Below are positions 36,101 through 46,911 of a stretch of 64,000 bases of DNA, piece by piece (position 1 is the stretch's first letter; the number at the start of each line of letters is the position of its first letter). Source of the stretch: Ostrinia nubilalis (lineage: Eukaryota; Arthropoda; Insecta; Lepidoptera; Crambidae). The position numbers and the translations under genes are program-made. The notes beneath the pieces are model-generated. The model worked only from the letters and a program-made list of their open reading frames with translations. It ran no database searches and was not told the origin of the DNA. The stretch lies in contig NC_087109.1 of the NCBI RefSeq assembly GCF_963855985.1, forward strand, positions 1,942,001-2,006,000. The letters run 5' to 3'.

Positions 36101-39100
36101 CAATTTTCCACCCTTGGGGGTTGTTTTTTCTATTATTAAATTTAAATGGGACCACCCTTGAGGTATTACCTATACGCCGAAAAAAGATTTGTTCAAATCG
36201 GTTCATAATTGGCGGAGTTATCGCGTAACAAACATAGAAAAAAAAAACATACGGGTCGAATTGAGAACCTCCTCCTTTTTTTTGAAGTCGGTTGAAAATA
36301 CACTTTCATTACCATGGAAAAAGGGAACAGTAAAAGGTTTTTATATAGCATCTCCAATTATTTACCAAAATTTACTTATTAGTGTTAATTGTGAAAAATC
36401 TAAAACGTTAAAATAGCGGTATCGTTATAGCCAATGAGCTGCTGTCATAGTGACATTGACGTAATGTCACACTAGGATTAAACGTCAGAATAGAGGGACG
36501 CGCAGAGACGACTCCGCGCGCTTTTGTGGTAAGTGATGAATTGTATCTAAAATAAGGCAATATAATGTGAAAGATGAGTATCCAGTGTTTTATTTATGAG
36601 AATAGATCGACCGGCCTCTAATATTAGGTATTAGTCTTTCAAAATGTAATTAAATTCAGCAATAAGAATATTTGAAATATGTGAGATTTATCATAATAAT
36701 TACTTTCTTCGCAGCTCGATGGTGATCTGAAAAGGAAAAACACAAATCTTTAAAAAATATTCGCTTCATCTACATTTACATTATAAAGGAAGTCGTACAT
36801 TTATCAACCCGAAAAGGGATCGTAACCGTGTCAACTCGAGGCGGTCAGTGGGCTGAGTGTGAGTTTACATCAAACGCGCTCACTAGTGAGCTCGTTAAAA
36901 ATGTATGAAAATTTTAGTTTTTGAATGTTTCCCGCTAGGGGCGCTGTACTATCGGCAACAGTGTTAACTGCCCATTGCCAGTCATGTCATCTCGTTCTAT
37001 CGCAAAGAATCGCCATTTGATTAGAGCGAGAGCAAAAACGGAAATGTATAATTAACAGTGTGCCCGTGTGTACAATCCGTCATACATTAAATGTCATTTT
37101 TTGATGAAAACTCACACTCAGCCCTCAGTATTCTTTGTATGAAACTCCATACTGCAACGCACACTTAACCGCACCGTAACGTAAACGCCTCGCCTCGCGG
37201 TTGACAGCGCGAAAGGCGATACGATGTCGATCCCTTTCCGAGTTGATAAGTCTGCTATGAGCTTAACTCGTCGACTTTATTTATAAAGATATTAGCTTTC
37301 CGCCCGCGGCTTCGCCCGCGTAGAATTTTGTCTGTCACAGAAAAACAATATCGCGCGCGTCCCTATTTCAAAAACCGGGATAAAAACTATCCTATGTCCT
37401 TTCCCGGGACTCTAAACTATCTCTATGCCAAATTTTATCAGAATCGGTTCAGTGGTTAAGGCGTGAAAGAGAGACAGACAGAGTTACTTTCGCATTTATG
37501 ATATTAGTATAGAAGTATAGATGGATACCTTTTCCTGAGCTTTCTTTCCAAGTATCTTCTTTGGCACTGAGTATTCGTCGTTTAGATCTTGTCTGAAATG
37601 TATTAAAAATAAATATTTAAGCACGTGACGTGTTTAATAAATGACGTCATAGGTAATCGTCACTAAAATGTTGAGTGAAATCACATTCCAACTACCCCCA
37701 TTATGTGGTGTTCGGATTCAAAGAATTCGAACTTTTGCCCCATTTAAAAAACATTACTGACGGCAGATGGGGCAACAAGGTTTTGGAGTGGAGTAACCTC
37801 TACTACTGGAAAAATCAGCGTAGGATGTCCTGTCCACCCACAAGGTGGACCGACGACCTCATAAAGATAGCAAGAAGGCGCTGGATACAGGCTACTATCA
37901 ACCGGCCATTATGGACGTCATTGGGGGAGGCCTATGTTCAGCAGTGGACGTCCTATGGCTGAAATGACGATAGCAAATCATTTTACTGTGATGTACAAAT
38001 AAAGACGTCCTGATAAAGGTAGCAGGAAGGCGCTGGATGCAGGCCGCTACCAACCGTGCGATGTGGAAGTCATTGGGGGAGGCCTATGTTCAGCAGTGGA
38101 CGTCCTATGGCTGAAATGACGATAGCAAATCATTTTACTGTGATGTACAAATAAAGACGTCCTGATAAAGGTAGCAGGAAGGCGCTGGATGCAGGCCGCT
38201 ACCAACCGTGCGATGTGGAAGTCATTGGGGGAGGCCTATGTTCAGCAGTGGACGTCCTATGGCTGAAATGACGATAGCAAATCATTTTACTGTGATGTAC
38301 AAATAAAGACGTCCTGATAAAGGTAGCGGGAAGGCGCTGGATGCAGGCCGCTACCAACCGTGCGATGTGGAAGTCATTGGGGGAGGCCTATGTTCAGCAG
38401 TGGACGTCCTATGGCTGAAATGACGATAGCAAATCATTTTACTGTGATGTACAAATAAAGACGTCCTGATAAAGGTAGCGGGAAGGCGCTGGATGCAGGC
38501 CGCTACCAACCGTGCGATGTGGAAGTCATTGGGGGAGGCCTATGTTCAGCAGTGGACGTCCTATGGCTGAAATGACGATAGCAAATCATTTTACTGTGAT
38601 GTACAAATAAAGACGTCCTGATAAAGGTAGCGGGAAGGCGCTGGATGCAGGCCGCTACCAACCGTGCGATGTGGAAGTCATTGGGGGAGGCCTATGTTCA
38701 GCAGTGGACGTCCTATGGCTGAAATGACGATAGCAAATCATTTTACTGTGATGTACAAATAAAGACGTCCTGATAAAGGTAGCGGGAAGGCGCTGGATGC
38801 AGGCCGCTACCAACCGTGCGATGTGGAAGTCATTGGGGGAGGCCTATGTTCAGCAGTGGACGTCCTATGGCTGAAATGACGATAGCAAATCATTTTACTG
38901 TGATGTACAAATAAAGACGTCCTGATAAAGGTAGCGGGAAGGCGCTGGATGCAGGCCGCTACCAACCGTGCGATGTGGAAGTCATTGGGGGAGGCCTATG
39001 TTCAGCAGTGGACGTCCTATGGCTGAAATGACGATAGCAAATCATTTTACTGTGATGTACAAATAAAGACGTCCTGATAAAGGTAGCGGGAAGGCGCTGG

Positions 39101-42100
39101 ATGCAGGCCGCTACCAACCGTGCGATGTGGAAGTCATTGGGGGAGGCCTATGTTCAGCAGTGGACGTCCTATGGCTGAAATGACGATAGCAAATCATTTT
39201 ACTGTGATGTACAAATAAAGACGTCCTGATAAAGGTAGCGGGAAGGCGCTGGATGCAGGCCGCTACCAACCGTGCGATGTGGAAGTCATTGGGGGAGGCC
39301 TATGTTCAGCAGTGGACGTCCTATGGCTGAAATGACGATAGCAAATCATTTTACTGTGATGTACAAATAAAGACGTCCTGATAAAGGTAGCGGGAAGGCG
39401 CTGGATGCAGGCCGCTACCAACCGTGCGATGTGGAAGTCATTGGGGGAGGCCTATGTTCAGCAGTGGACGTCCTGTGACTGACATGATGATTACACCGGT
39501 CAACAAAAAAAAATTTTTTTTTGCGCATGGATTTTACTTATTATATTCTGATTATATAAGCAAATTTATATAAAAAAAGTGCGATTACAAATCGAAAATA
39601 TTTGCTTTTTAAGAAGTTATAGCGATTTGAATTTTCCATCTTCATAGTAGAATGTCTCTAAAGATGCACGTCCCATTCTCATTGGGATATATTTATAAAT
39701 AATTATGGGGGCTTATTCGCAAGAACAAGGGGCACGCTTTCATCAAAATATAGTGAGATTTGAGAGACGACGTTACCAAGGCCAGTATACTGAAAGCATG
39801 ATAGGGTTAGATTTTTATGCGAAAAATCTTCTATGGAACATGACAGGAAATTAGAACTTTTCATTTTTAATAAATATTTGGACTCTATTTTAAATTTTCT
39901 CTTGTGAGAATTAATCTTAAATGGATGTTTGTTATGTTTTAATAATAAGAAAGAATGAAAGAAAGAAAGAAAAAAATATATTTGGCAACCAATTGAATCA
40001 TCTCTATGTTCACGTTTCATACATTCATTGATATGAATTTTTCTATTTTTTACACATAAAAGCAAATTCAGAACAATTTTTTGTTGTTATTCTTATTTCT
40101 AAGTCATAAAGCAATAAAAATAAGCTATGCATAACCCGTGCGCAAAAATGCTGTAGACAGTTGTTATGTATAAATAAAGAATCATTCTGTATCACTTACT
40201 CTGCTCCTTCCAAGTGCATAGCGGAGTGGAACAGATGCTCATTGTACGCTTTTCTAGTCTCGAAGCGAATGTTGCACTTCTCACAGAATGTGTTCACCTC
40301 TTCGTCGTCGTCCGGACTCTCCTGCGTTGAAAGAATCTTATATTAGTGTCGTAAATAAATTGCTTACTACTATAAACTCGCAAGCCTTGCAAGCCGAACA
40401 AATTGCAGAAGTAGCTTGCGCTAGCCCCCTTGACCAGTAGAAAAAGGGGATAGTTGTAATGTCGAAAGGCCTTTTTTGTGTGAAGTTACGAGGAATTCGA
40501 TCCAAAAGTGCCACTTTTCTAGACCTACGAATAAAATCACATTTTTTACGAGTGAAACACACGAAAAATTACGCATTTAACACCTCGTTTTGGCAAGAAT
40601 TTTGGTGAAGAATAAAATTGTGAAATGTCTCACTACTACCGGATTTGACAACACACGCGTTTTAGGCCGTCTAAAAGAAACCCGGACACTGTTATTGTAA
40701 TTTTCGGACTGACTGTACCACGGACGAAAATATTGTGCAAATGCGGGTGGGTGAAGAAAATTCATCGCGCCAGAGCAGACGACGCCGCATCTCTTCAGTC
40801 TGCCCGCGACCGTGACTCGTGCAACCGAGTCGAAACGTCGGGAGGGTAAATACCTTTTTACCTTTTTAAAGTATTTGTGTTGCCAAATCCCGTAGTAGTG
40901 AGAATTTAGTAAAAATGCAACATGAAAGTTTAAAATATTATAATTGTGAATGTGTTGTGAAATAAAGTGAAATACAGTGCGGAGCCAACAGCGCAACGGC
41001 GGCAAACCAGGTAAGTACTTTTTATTTTTTTTATTTATTTGGCTTGCAAAACTGGGTACAATCAAATGTCACGCAAAAGTAATAAGTGCAAAATCAAGTC
41101 CCACTTCATACTCGACGTAAACATAGCATACAAAAAGAAACAATTTAACCACCTTATTAAGATGAAATCACTGTTAGATAAACCAAATCTTACGTTCATT
41201 TTTCGCGCTTGCTAGCGCTGAGAAACAAAAAAATTATTATTACCAACAACTGTTGTCGGCGAGGTCGTTTTTGCTAACTTCAATACGAGTACCATTCATT
41301 TTTAGCAGTGTCGTGCAATGTTCTTTGGACCAGGGTTTACATAATGTCGTGTCCTTCTTCTATCCACTCGGGGAGATGAATAGGCCGTATAAAGTCTGGT
41401 CGCCGAGCAGATAGAATTTCGTCCAATAACCCCAAGCTACCCATCCTTATCGCTCGCGCGTAATTATATTGCTGTCGCGACTGTGCGACTGGCGCCCGCA
41501 GTGAGTGTGCGAGCGCGACAGCAACATAGCGCGAGCGATAAGGATGGGTAGCTTGGGGTCATTGGACGAAATTCTATGTGCTCACGGACCAGGCTTTACT
41601 CATTTGTACTTTGGTAGTACGTAGGTAGATACTAGTCGTGTCGTGTACTACTCACGATCTCGCTGTGGAAGTGCTGCAGCTTCTTATGCTGGCTGAGCCC
41701 GGCGACGCTGACGAAGGACGCGCCGCACGTCGTGCACACGTGCTCGCTGCGGTGCGTACGCAAATGCGTGTAATATGTCGAACTGTGTCTGTAACAATAC
41801 GGCAAGGTTAATCCATGTATTCATTAGGCAACATTTGTTGATAAACTGTTTATGACTAGTGTGAAACAAGTTTATCATGAACAGAGGTTTCTGAAACTTG
41901 GCCCTACACTCATAGCGGGGGAGCACGGCAACATGTATCTTATACAAACAATGTTTCATCACCTATGTTTATGAACTGTTTATAAACTGTTTACAGAGAT
42001 GATGAAACATTGTTTATAAACAGTGTTTATCAACAAATGTTGCATAATGAATATATGGCTTTAAGGTCATATAAACCCGGAAAGTGACACACCGTAATCA

Positions 42101-45100
42101 CTGTACCGACTTGCTGTCGAGCGGAAGGCGAAGCGTTTACGTTACGTTACGGTGCGGATAAGTGTGCGTTGCAGTACGGAGGTTCATACAAAGAATACTG
42201 ACCGCCTCGAGTTGATTCGGTTACGATCCGTTTTCAGGTTAGTAAGTGTGCTTCGTGCTTTACTCCGAAGAACGTTATCCAAATCAGTTAAAATAAAGAA
42301 ACTCGGGACATTTTTTATATCACATACATTATGTACTCACTTGCTCGCTTGATATAAAAAATGTCGCAATGAGACACCGTGTTATCTCTCTCACGCAATA
42401 AGAGGACATAAGTTCCTTACTTCTGAGCGCCTTCATTCCACCAAGTTTATACATTTTACATTAAAACTGTGATCGCTTACCTGAACTCCTCATTGCAGTG
42501 AATGCATTTCCTAATAATTCCGTTGTGATAGTCCTCGTGTAACAAAGCTGTGGTTCTGAAACAAAAAACTATGTTATTTTTATCTTTTTGCAAATCACAC
42601 TAGAGCAGGGATGGCGAACCTTTATTTATCAACGTGCCACTTTTCTATAAAAAAATGTTTCACGTAGTCATAGACATGACATCAAACAACACCTAACGCT
42701 ATCAATGAGGGGTACGATACCCCAAGTGGCGCCACTGACAAGTGACGGAACCTTCCTCAAAAGTGGAAAATACGATGGCCTTTATTCAAAACACATTATT
42801 AACTTTTTTATTTTATAGTGAACTAGGTTTCCGCCCGCGGCTTCGCCCGCGTGGATTATTGTCTGTCACAGAAAAACTTTATCGCGCGCGTCCCTTTTCA
42901 AAAACCGGGATAAAAATTATCCTGTGTCCTTTCCCGGGACTCAAAATATCTCAAAATTTCATCAAAATCGGTTCCGTGGTTTAGGCGTGAAAGAGAGACA
43001 GACAGACAGACAGAGTTACTTTCGCATTTAAAATATTAGTATAGATAAAGCCTGGTCCGTGAGCACGTAGAATCCCGTCCAATGACCCCAAGCTACCCAT
43101 CCTTATCGCTCGCGCGTAATTATGTTGCTGTCGCGACTGTGCGACGGGCGACCGCAGTGAGTGTGCGAGCGCGACAGCAACATAATTACGCGCGAGCGAT
43201 AAGGATGGGTAGCTTGGGGTCATTGGACGGGATTCTACGTGCTCACGGACCAGGCTTTAGTATAGATATGATACGCGTACCATTGGTTCGTCGTCCCTGC
43301 ACTAGAGCTTCAGATAAAAGCCATGGTCAGGACACAAAGTAGGTTTTACCAGGCCTGTTCATCTCCGTGAGTTTACATCGAAAAACAAAACACGCACGAT
43401 GGCCCACCTACAGGATACTATTCGACAAGGCCTCACATACGAGCGAACATTGACTCACGCGTATTCTTGTGTATGATGGAAGAAAATAAAGAAAATGGTG
43501 TACTAAATACTGTGCAGTATTAAATTTAACTGCCTAAATAATAATAAAAACACAGAATGTACTTTTTTAAGTTGCCTCAAGACACTGAGAGGTAAATAAG
43601 TAGTTAATATTATTCATGATAATTCATGCTAAATCATGTATTTCCTCCGCCATTTTCCGCAGTTTGGCACCTCACGTCACATCATTTTACCGAAGTCAGC
43701 CCTATAGCTTCGGCGCAGTGCCGATCACTGACGTTTGTCAACAAAACGGTGCTTGACTCTTGAGACAGGCTAAATTACACCATATTGTTAATGACATTGA
43801 GCTTACATTTTTTTAAATACCTTCGCGAAGTAAAACTTCTGTACGTAGTACTTATTATTATTATGTGGTTTTACTCACTCGATAGGACAGACCAGGTCGC
43901 ATCTCAGACACTGGAACTTGGTGAAGTGTGAGCGCATGTGCTTGCGTAGTTCGCAGTCCCATTTGAAACGCATGCGGCAGAAGCGGCACTCCATTGGGCC
44001 TACAGTCTGTAAATTATGTAGTGTAATTACTTAACACATCATACAAACTCACATAGTCTCACAAGCTATGCTAGCCTCAGACCGCTTGCACGTAAAAAGT
44101 CGCCGGGTCTACACAAGAATTCGTATCGTTTCTACACACGAACCGTGTACATTGCTACGGCGCTGACCAAGAAATAATTCTTGTCTGCGCTAGATACATT
44201 TTCATAGCTGTGTAGTGTGTGACAAATTTTCGTAGCTAGGTCCCACGAAATTCTTGTCTTGTCAGACAGACACGGTAATTTTTTTTTACGACATCTTCAG
44301 GGTGTTATTCTATGTTTCTAGAATGACACAGCAAAAAACATGATAACTTTCCATATAAAATATTAAGTAATAGAATCCTGAACAACAGAGGAAATATTAT
44401 GTGAAACTTATAAATTGAAGGAGCTAACTTTTCCAAATAAATACAAGTGATGGGATATGCTTCTTGCATTTGCTTGTACTATAACATTGTCGGTGGACGC
44501 GAGGTACTTATGCCGGCGTCACTAAGCGGAAATCTAAGCAATTTTATCTATTTTAATTTCATTACATGCTCATTATTGATAGATGTTTAGGAACCTTACA
44601 CAATTAGAAATAAATAGTATAGAAAAGCATACTCACTTCATTATGCCTCAAATGCCTATGCCTTTTCAACATGAGCTCTTTCGAGAATCCTTTAAAACAG
44701 TCTGTGCACTTGAACGACGCTGCCAAATACTTTGGGTCGTCTGCTTTAGCCCTGAAATCTTTCACTGCCTCTTCTTCCGACAAATTAAACATCTTCCAAT
44801 GATTAGCATCCAGGAACTTCGTCTTCGAAACAATCTTGTATTTCTTAGCATTACGAGTAATAGGTGCTGTATGTGATCGTTTACTTTTCTTTACTGGCTT
44901 TTTCTCATTCTTTAACGGCTCATTTTCAAGCACTGTGACTTCTTTTTTATCCTCTACGAATACTGTTGTGGAATCAAGTGGATTTTCAGAATCTACGGCC
45001 ATATCAACTTCATTGTCTGGTAGTACTATGCATTTCTCATCAATTGAATTACTTTCATCGTTAAAGATCTCCTGATTATCAGTATCCGATAATGACTCAT

Positions 45101-46171
45101 TGCAATTGTCTTCGTCATATTCGTCTTGTTCTTCTTTTATGAAGGTATCCATGTCGTCTGAAGTGACATACTCCACTGGGAGAACTACTAATGTAGACTG
45201 GAGACCGAGAGCTTTTCTGTCGACTTTGTATACTGATTCATATGTGACCTGTAATTTGAACAGTGTGCTTAGACGCTGTTTAGTCTGTCATACATTTGAT
45301 TTTTTACAAAGTCGCTATCAATTATGTTTTATGTAAACTGGTAATAAGCACACAGTTAATTATTCTTTCTTCTATTTGCTTTCATTTAAAACAAGCGCTA
45401 CTAAGAATTGTTGAAATATTTTATGCATTATTCACAATATGTACTAACTGTAAATAAGTACAACAGAAATCTATCTATTTAAATACAAATTGTTACTCAC
45501 TGGACCTTTCCACAGCATCTCTTTGAATGCCTTTTGTCCTCGGTAACACTTTTCCTTGAACTTGTGAAACTTGTGGAGCATGGTGGCACATTCATAGCAG
45601 CAGTACTGTGGTAGACCATCATCATAATCTAACTGAAAACAACAATAGTACAAAATGGCTTTAAAGAAACCTCAAGAACTTGTTTACATAAAGATTAGAC
45701 TGAGCTATTGGATGGTAGGAGTTATAGAATGGGTTCAGACTTTGTATATTACAAGGGTTCGCTTTTAATTGCAATATTTATTTATCTACACTAATAAAAA
45801 CCCGCCGGGAAAAGTCACAAAATACTTACAGGGTTTTTTAGTGACGAATAAAATTTAATTGTATTATTAGGCGGTTTATTTACAATTTAAGGATTTACGG
45901 ATAATTAATTAGGCGGTTAAATCTACGGTACATTGCCTAATCGGAGTAAAAATAGATTGTGCCGGCTTGTAGGTATCGACAAGAGAAAACGCATTGGCCG
46001 AAAGGATCTTGAGAAACCTTTACCCAGTAGCCTTAATATGTATGTAAGAGTAAAAATACTTACTTTTAGCGCCATAACTTCTTCATAATAATACACAAGC
46101 TGAAATTGATCGAGCCTGTAAACCTTCGCCTCTGTTCGAAGGCATATCCTGCATATCTTGAGGTCAGTCAT
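30169..46171 (-). CDS. ZAD-C2H2 zinc-finger protein, 14 exons (gene A)
   Basis: Minus-strand exons: 46171-46064, 45632-45501, 45248-44637, 44006-43879, 42555-42481, 41788-41656, 40321-40200, 37592-37529, 36726-36704 (23-nt microexon), 35836-35746, 33785-33663, 32825-32715, 31400-31285 and 30280-30169. They sum to 1950 nt, giving 649 aa, with every junction in phase. Exons 1-2 form a ZAD, the arthropod dimerisation domain (KICRIC, then CCYEC). An acidic linker follows (about residues 105-230). About ten C2H2 fingers come next, for example CTDC...HRHLRH, CRFC...HMRSH, CTTC...HKKLQH and CSLC...HYRTLH, with a canonical TGEKPF linker before the last. A basic KSYRKRKPRRQPKKP tract may be a nuclear signal. 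Probably a nuclear DNA-binding transcription factor; target unknown. Several fingers are cut by introns. AATAAA overlaps the stop codon. Confidence 0.88.
30308..30638 (-). mobile_element. tRNA-derived SINE-1, copy 4
   Basis: A full-length copy in the last intron of gene A, 28 bp from the acceptor of the final exon. It is in the same orientation as the gene, with an intact tRNA-like head. Confidence 0.85.
31088..31268. mobile_element. MITE-D copy 1
   Basis: Ends AGAGCCCCGATTACGGTAAT and ACCGTAATCGGGGCT. The arms are near-complete inverse complements of about 80 bp (GATTCTGCGATACGATTGGT). It lies 17 bp beyond the donor of gene A exon 13. A second copy is at 46761-46911. Confidence 0.8.
31508..31809 (-). 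mobile_element. SINE-1 copy 5, head truncated
   Basis: It lacks the first part of the tRNA-like head: the match stops at GAAGCAGG, inside the anticodon arm. It lies in the gene A intron between exons 12 and 13. Confidence 0.75.
31929..32190. repeat. Repeat family H, copy 1
   Basis: A 262-bp repeat with weakly inverted ends (TAGTTTCCT / AGGAAACATC), containing ACTGACGTCACGAGCC. A copy lies in inverse orientation at 47971-48291. Confidence 0.6.
32300..32679. repeat. Foldback element with internal periodic motif
   Basis: Arms of about 165 bp begin TTTCAGCTCGGAATGACAAC and close with the complement. Within each arm AATG(A/T)C(A/C)AC-like words recur every 17-20 bases, separated by TTCTCA/TTCGC-like spacers. 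It ends 36 bp before the donor side of gene A exon 12. Confidence 0.75.
32957..33425. repeat. Older MITE-E copy hosting a younger one
   Basis: Flanking parts 32957-33096 and 33315-33425 are diverged MITE-E sequence (GTCACCAGTTGGCGCCACTT; AAGATGGCGCCACTATAG). They are interrupted by the intact younger copy. Confidence 0.65.
33097..33314. mobile_element. MITE-E copy 2 (nested in its own family)
   Basis: A 218-bp element with intact TGAGGGCTATCG ends. It is inserted between CCAA and TTGG of the older copy. Confidence 0.8.
33461..33639. mobile_element. MITE-C copy 1, left end truncated
   Basis: A palindromic element whose arms read GACCCCAAGCTACCATCCTT through CGCGCGTAATTATGTTGCTG. The outer left 30 bp are missing. 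It lies in gene A intron 11. Confidence 0.8.
34406..35520. mobile_element. Long foldback element, ~470-bp arms
   Basis: The ends CAGTGTGAGTCACGTTAAAG are inverted, with TA outside each end (34404-34405 and 35521-35522). The two arms (about 34406-34875 and 35040-35520) are inverse complements with scattered mismatches. They are separated by roughly 165 bp of non-palindromic DNA. TA flanks suggest a Tc1/mariner-type origin. There is no transposase frame. It lies in gene A intron 10, and pre-mRNA could fold into a very long hairpin. Confidence 0.85.
35575..35650 (+). repeat. Short interspersed repeat fragment
   Basis: GCAAACGAGCAGACGGATCA followed by CCTGATGGTAAGTGATTACC and CCATAGACACCCGCA. 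This resembles a common lepidopteran retroelement segment and is recognised only by style. Confidence 0.45.
35888..36297. repeat. Inverted-end repeat with internal duplication
   Basis: The ends AAACCGACTTCAAA and TTTTGAAGTCGGTT are inverted. Inside, a roughly 50-bp block starting ATTGCGTATAAAAAAGTTCA occurs twice (about 35936 and 36076). Confidence 0.65.
36801..37249. repeat. Inverted-end element I with nested repeat J
   Basis: Ends TTATCAACCCGAAAAGGGAT and its near complement. It contains a family J copy (36946-37073) dividing GAGTGTGAGTTTACATC from its inverse counterpart GAAAACTCACACTC. A fragment of the same element lies at 42100-42241. Confidence 0.6.
37293..37522 (+). repeat. Short retroelement family Z, copy 2
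   Basis: TTAGCTTTCCGCCCGCGGCT to TATGATATTAGTATAGA. It ends seven bases before the last base of gene A exon 8 (37529), so the exon 8 donor site abuts a retroelement end. Confidence 0.75.
37730..37962 (+). repeat. RTE-like LINE 3' end preceding array
   Basis: The plus strand reads DGRWGNKVLEW..., PPTRWTDDLIKIARRRW and LGEAYVQQWTSYG before a stop. This is the C-terminus of an RTE-like reverse transcriptase ORF. Its last 150 bp are the diverged first member of the tandem array that follows. Confidence 0.75.
37963..39485 (+). repeat. 152-bp satellite-like array, 10 units
   Basis: The landmark AAAGACGTCCTGATAAAGG starts at 38001, 38153, 38305, 38457, 38609, 38761, 38913, 39065, 39217 and 39369, an exact 152-bp period. 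Each unit is a LINE 3' end (GGCGCTGGATGCAGGCCGCT ... CAGCAGTGGACGTCCTATGG) plus a spacer of about 50 bp. Units are almost identical, differing at AGCAGG/AGCGGG; the last ends TGTGACTGACATGATGAT. It sits in gene A intron 7. Confidence 0.95.
40660..41012 (+). repeat. Repeat with 5'UTR-like splice donor
   Basis: Sequence with GACTCGTGCAACCGAGTCGA and CGTCGGGAGGGTAAATACC, ending GCGGCAAACCAG|GTAAGTAC. It looks like a transcribed leader with a strong splice donor, antisense to gene A. No downstream coding exon was found. The style is repeat-like. Confidence 0.35.
41391..41599. mobile_element. MITE-C copy 2
   Basis: A complete palindromic element with outer ends AAAGTCTGG and CCAGGCTTT. One arm has lost about 8 bp (CAACATAGCGCGAGCG versus ATAATTACGCGCGAGCG). 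It lies in gene A intron 6, close to exon 6. Confidence 0.85.
42600..42750. repeat. hAT-like left end fragment
   Basis: CAGGGATGGCGAACC at 42606 resembles a hAT terminus, but no matching right end was found nearby. A piece of MITE-E-like sequence (AGTGGCGCCACTG) lies at 42724. Confidence 0.35.
42824..43046 (+). repeat. Short retroelement family Z, copy 3
   Basis: CTAGGTTTCCGCCCGCGGCT to AAAATATTAGTATAGAT. A MITE-C copy begins at its 3' terminus. Confidence 0.75.
43047..43259. mobile_element. MITE-C copy 3
   Basis: A 213-bp, nearly perfect palindrome. TA precedes AAGCCTGGTCCGTGAGCACG at the left and follows CAGGCTT at the right. Confidence 0.85.
43260..43878. other. Gene A intron 4 remainder
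   Basis: Unique-looking AT-rich intron sequence. No exon-like frame and no clear repeat ends were seen. Confidence 0.5.
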
Positions 46172-46350
46172 ACTGGAACGTTAGTTAATTGACTTTATCA
46201 TGAATTATTGTTTACTTTTATCAATTGAAAAACTTATTTCAATCATCCAAAATACGACAAAGCCCATCGAATTACGAAAGGAAATCACACGCGAAATATT
46301 GACATTTTTTTTTGACAATGACAACAAGACAGCGGCGGCGCGAAATTAAG

Positions 46351-46559
46351 GCGTTTGGCCGAAAATACATTTTGTTAGAAAAATGGCGATCGCCATGGCA
46401 ACTGCCACCGAAAACTTTTCATCTTTTCGGCGAAGATACGTTTGTTAACTTCAATAGTGAAGTTTTCCATACATTTCTTTAACATTGGTAGTACCTACTT
46501 ACCGCTAAACGAAAGCCATATTCTTATTAGCACTAACAATTCTATTTTCGGCCAAACGT
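46351..46559. mobile_element. MITE upstream of gene A start
   Basis: Ends GCGTTTGGCCGAAAATA and TATTTTCGGCCAAACG, about 209 bp. It lies 180 bp 5' of gene A's ATG, inside the likely promoter, and so may contribute regulatory sequence. Confidence 0.7.
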
Positions 46560-46760
46560 CTCCATTGACAAAATCAAATCGAAGAGAAATAGGGAAGTGC
46601 GGTATAATCGAAAATCGATTTAATGTCTATTTACAAACCGTGTAAGAAAAACAAACAGCCTTGTAATTTAATAAGAAATACTATTGATTTCATTCATTTT
46701 TCAACCGTCGGATATGTCTCTCCCAAAAATAAAATTGTGATTTTGACATATTTCCCATAC

Positions 46761-46911
46761 AGAGCCCCGATTACGGTAATTTTTAACGTCTCCGATCCAG
46801 ACGCGCTTCATCGATTCTGCGATACGATTGGTCAGCGTAATGATCAAAACAGCGTACGTCAGCTTTTTTGACCAATCGTGAGACGTTAAAAATTACCGTA
46901 ATCGGGGCTCT
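46761..46911. mobile_element. MITE-D copy 2
   Basis: A 151-bp element with AGAGCCCCGATTACGGTAAT at both ends. It is shorter than copy 1 because one arm has lost the GATTCTGCGAT block. Confidence 0.8.

Noticed and set aside
40577..41065. 162-codon minus-strand frame as a gene
   Set aside because: It overlaps repeat-like sequence with a plus-strand leader-type donor; no domain was recognised and codon content is not protein-like.
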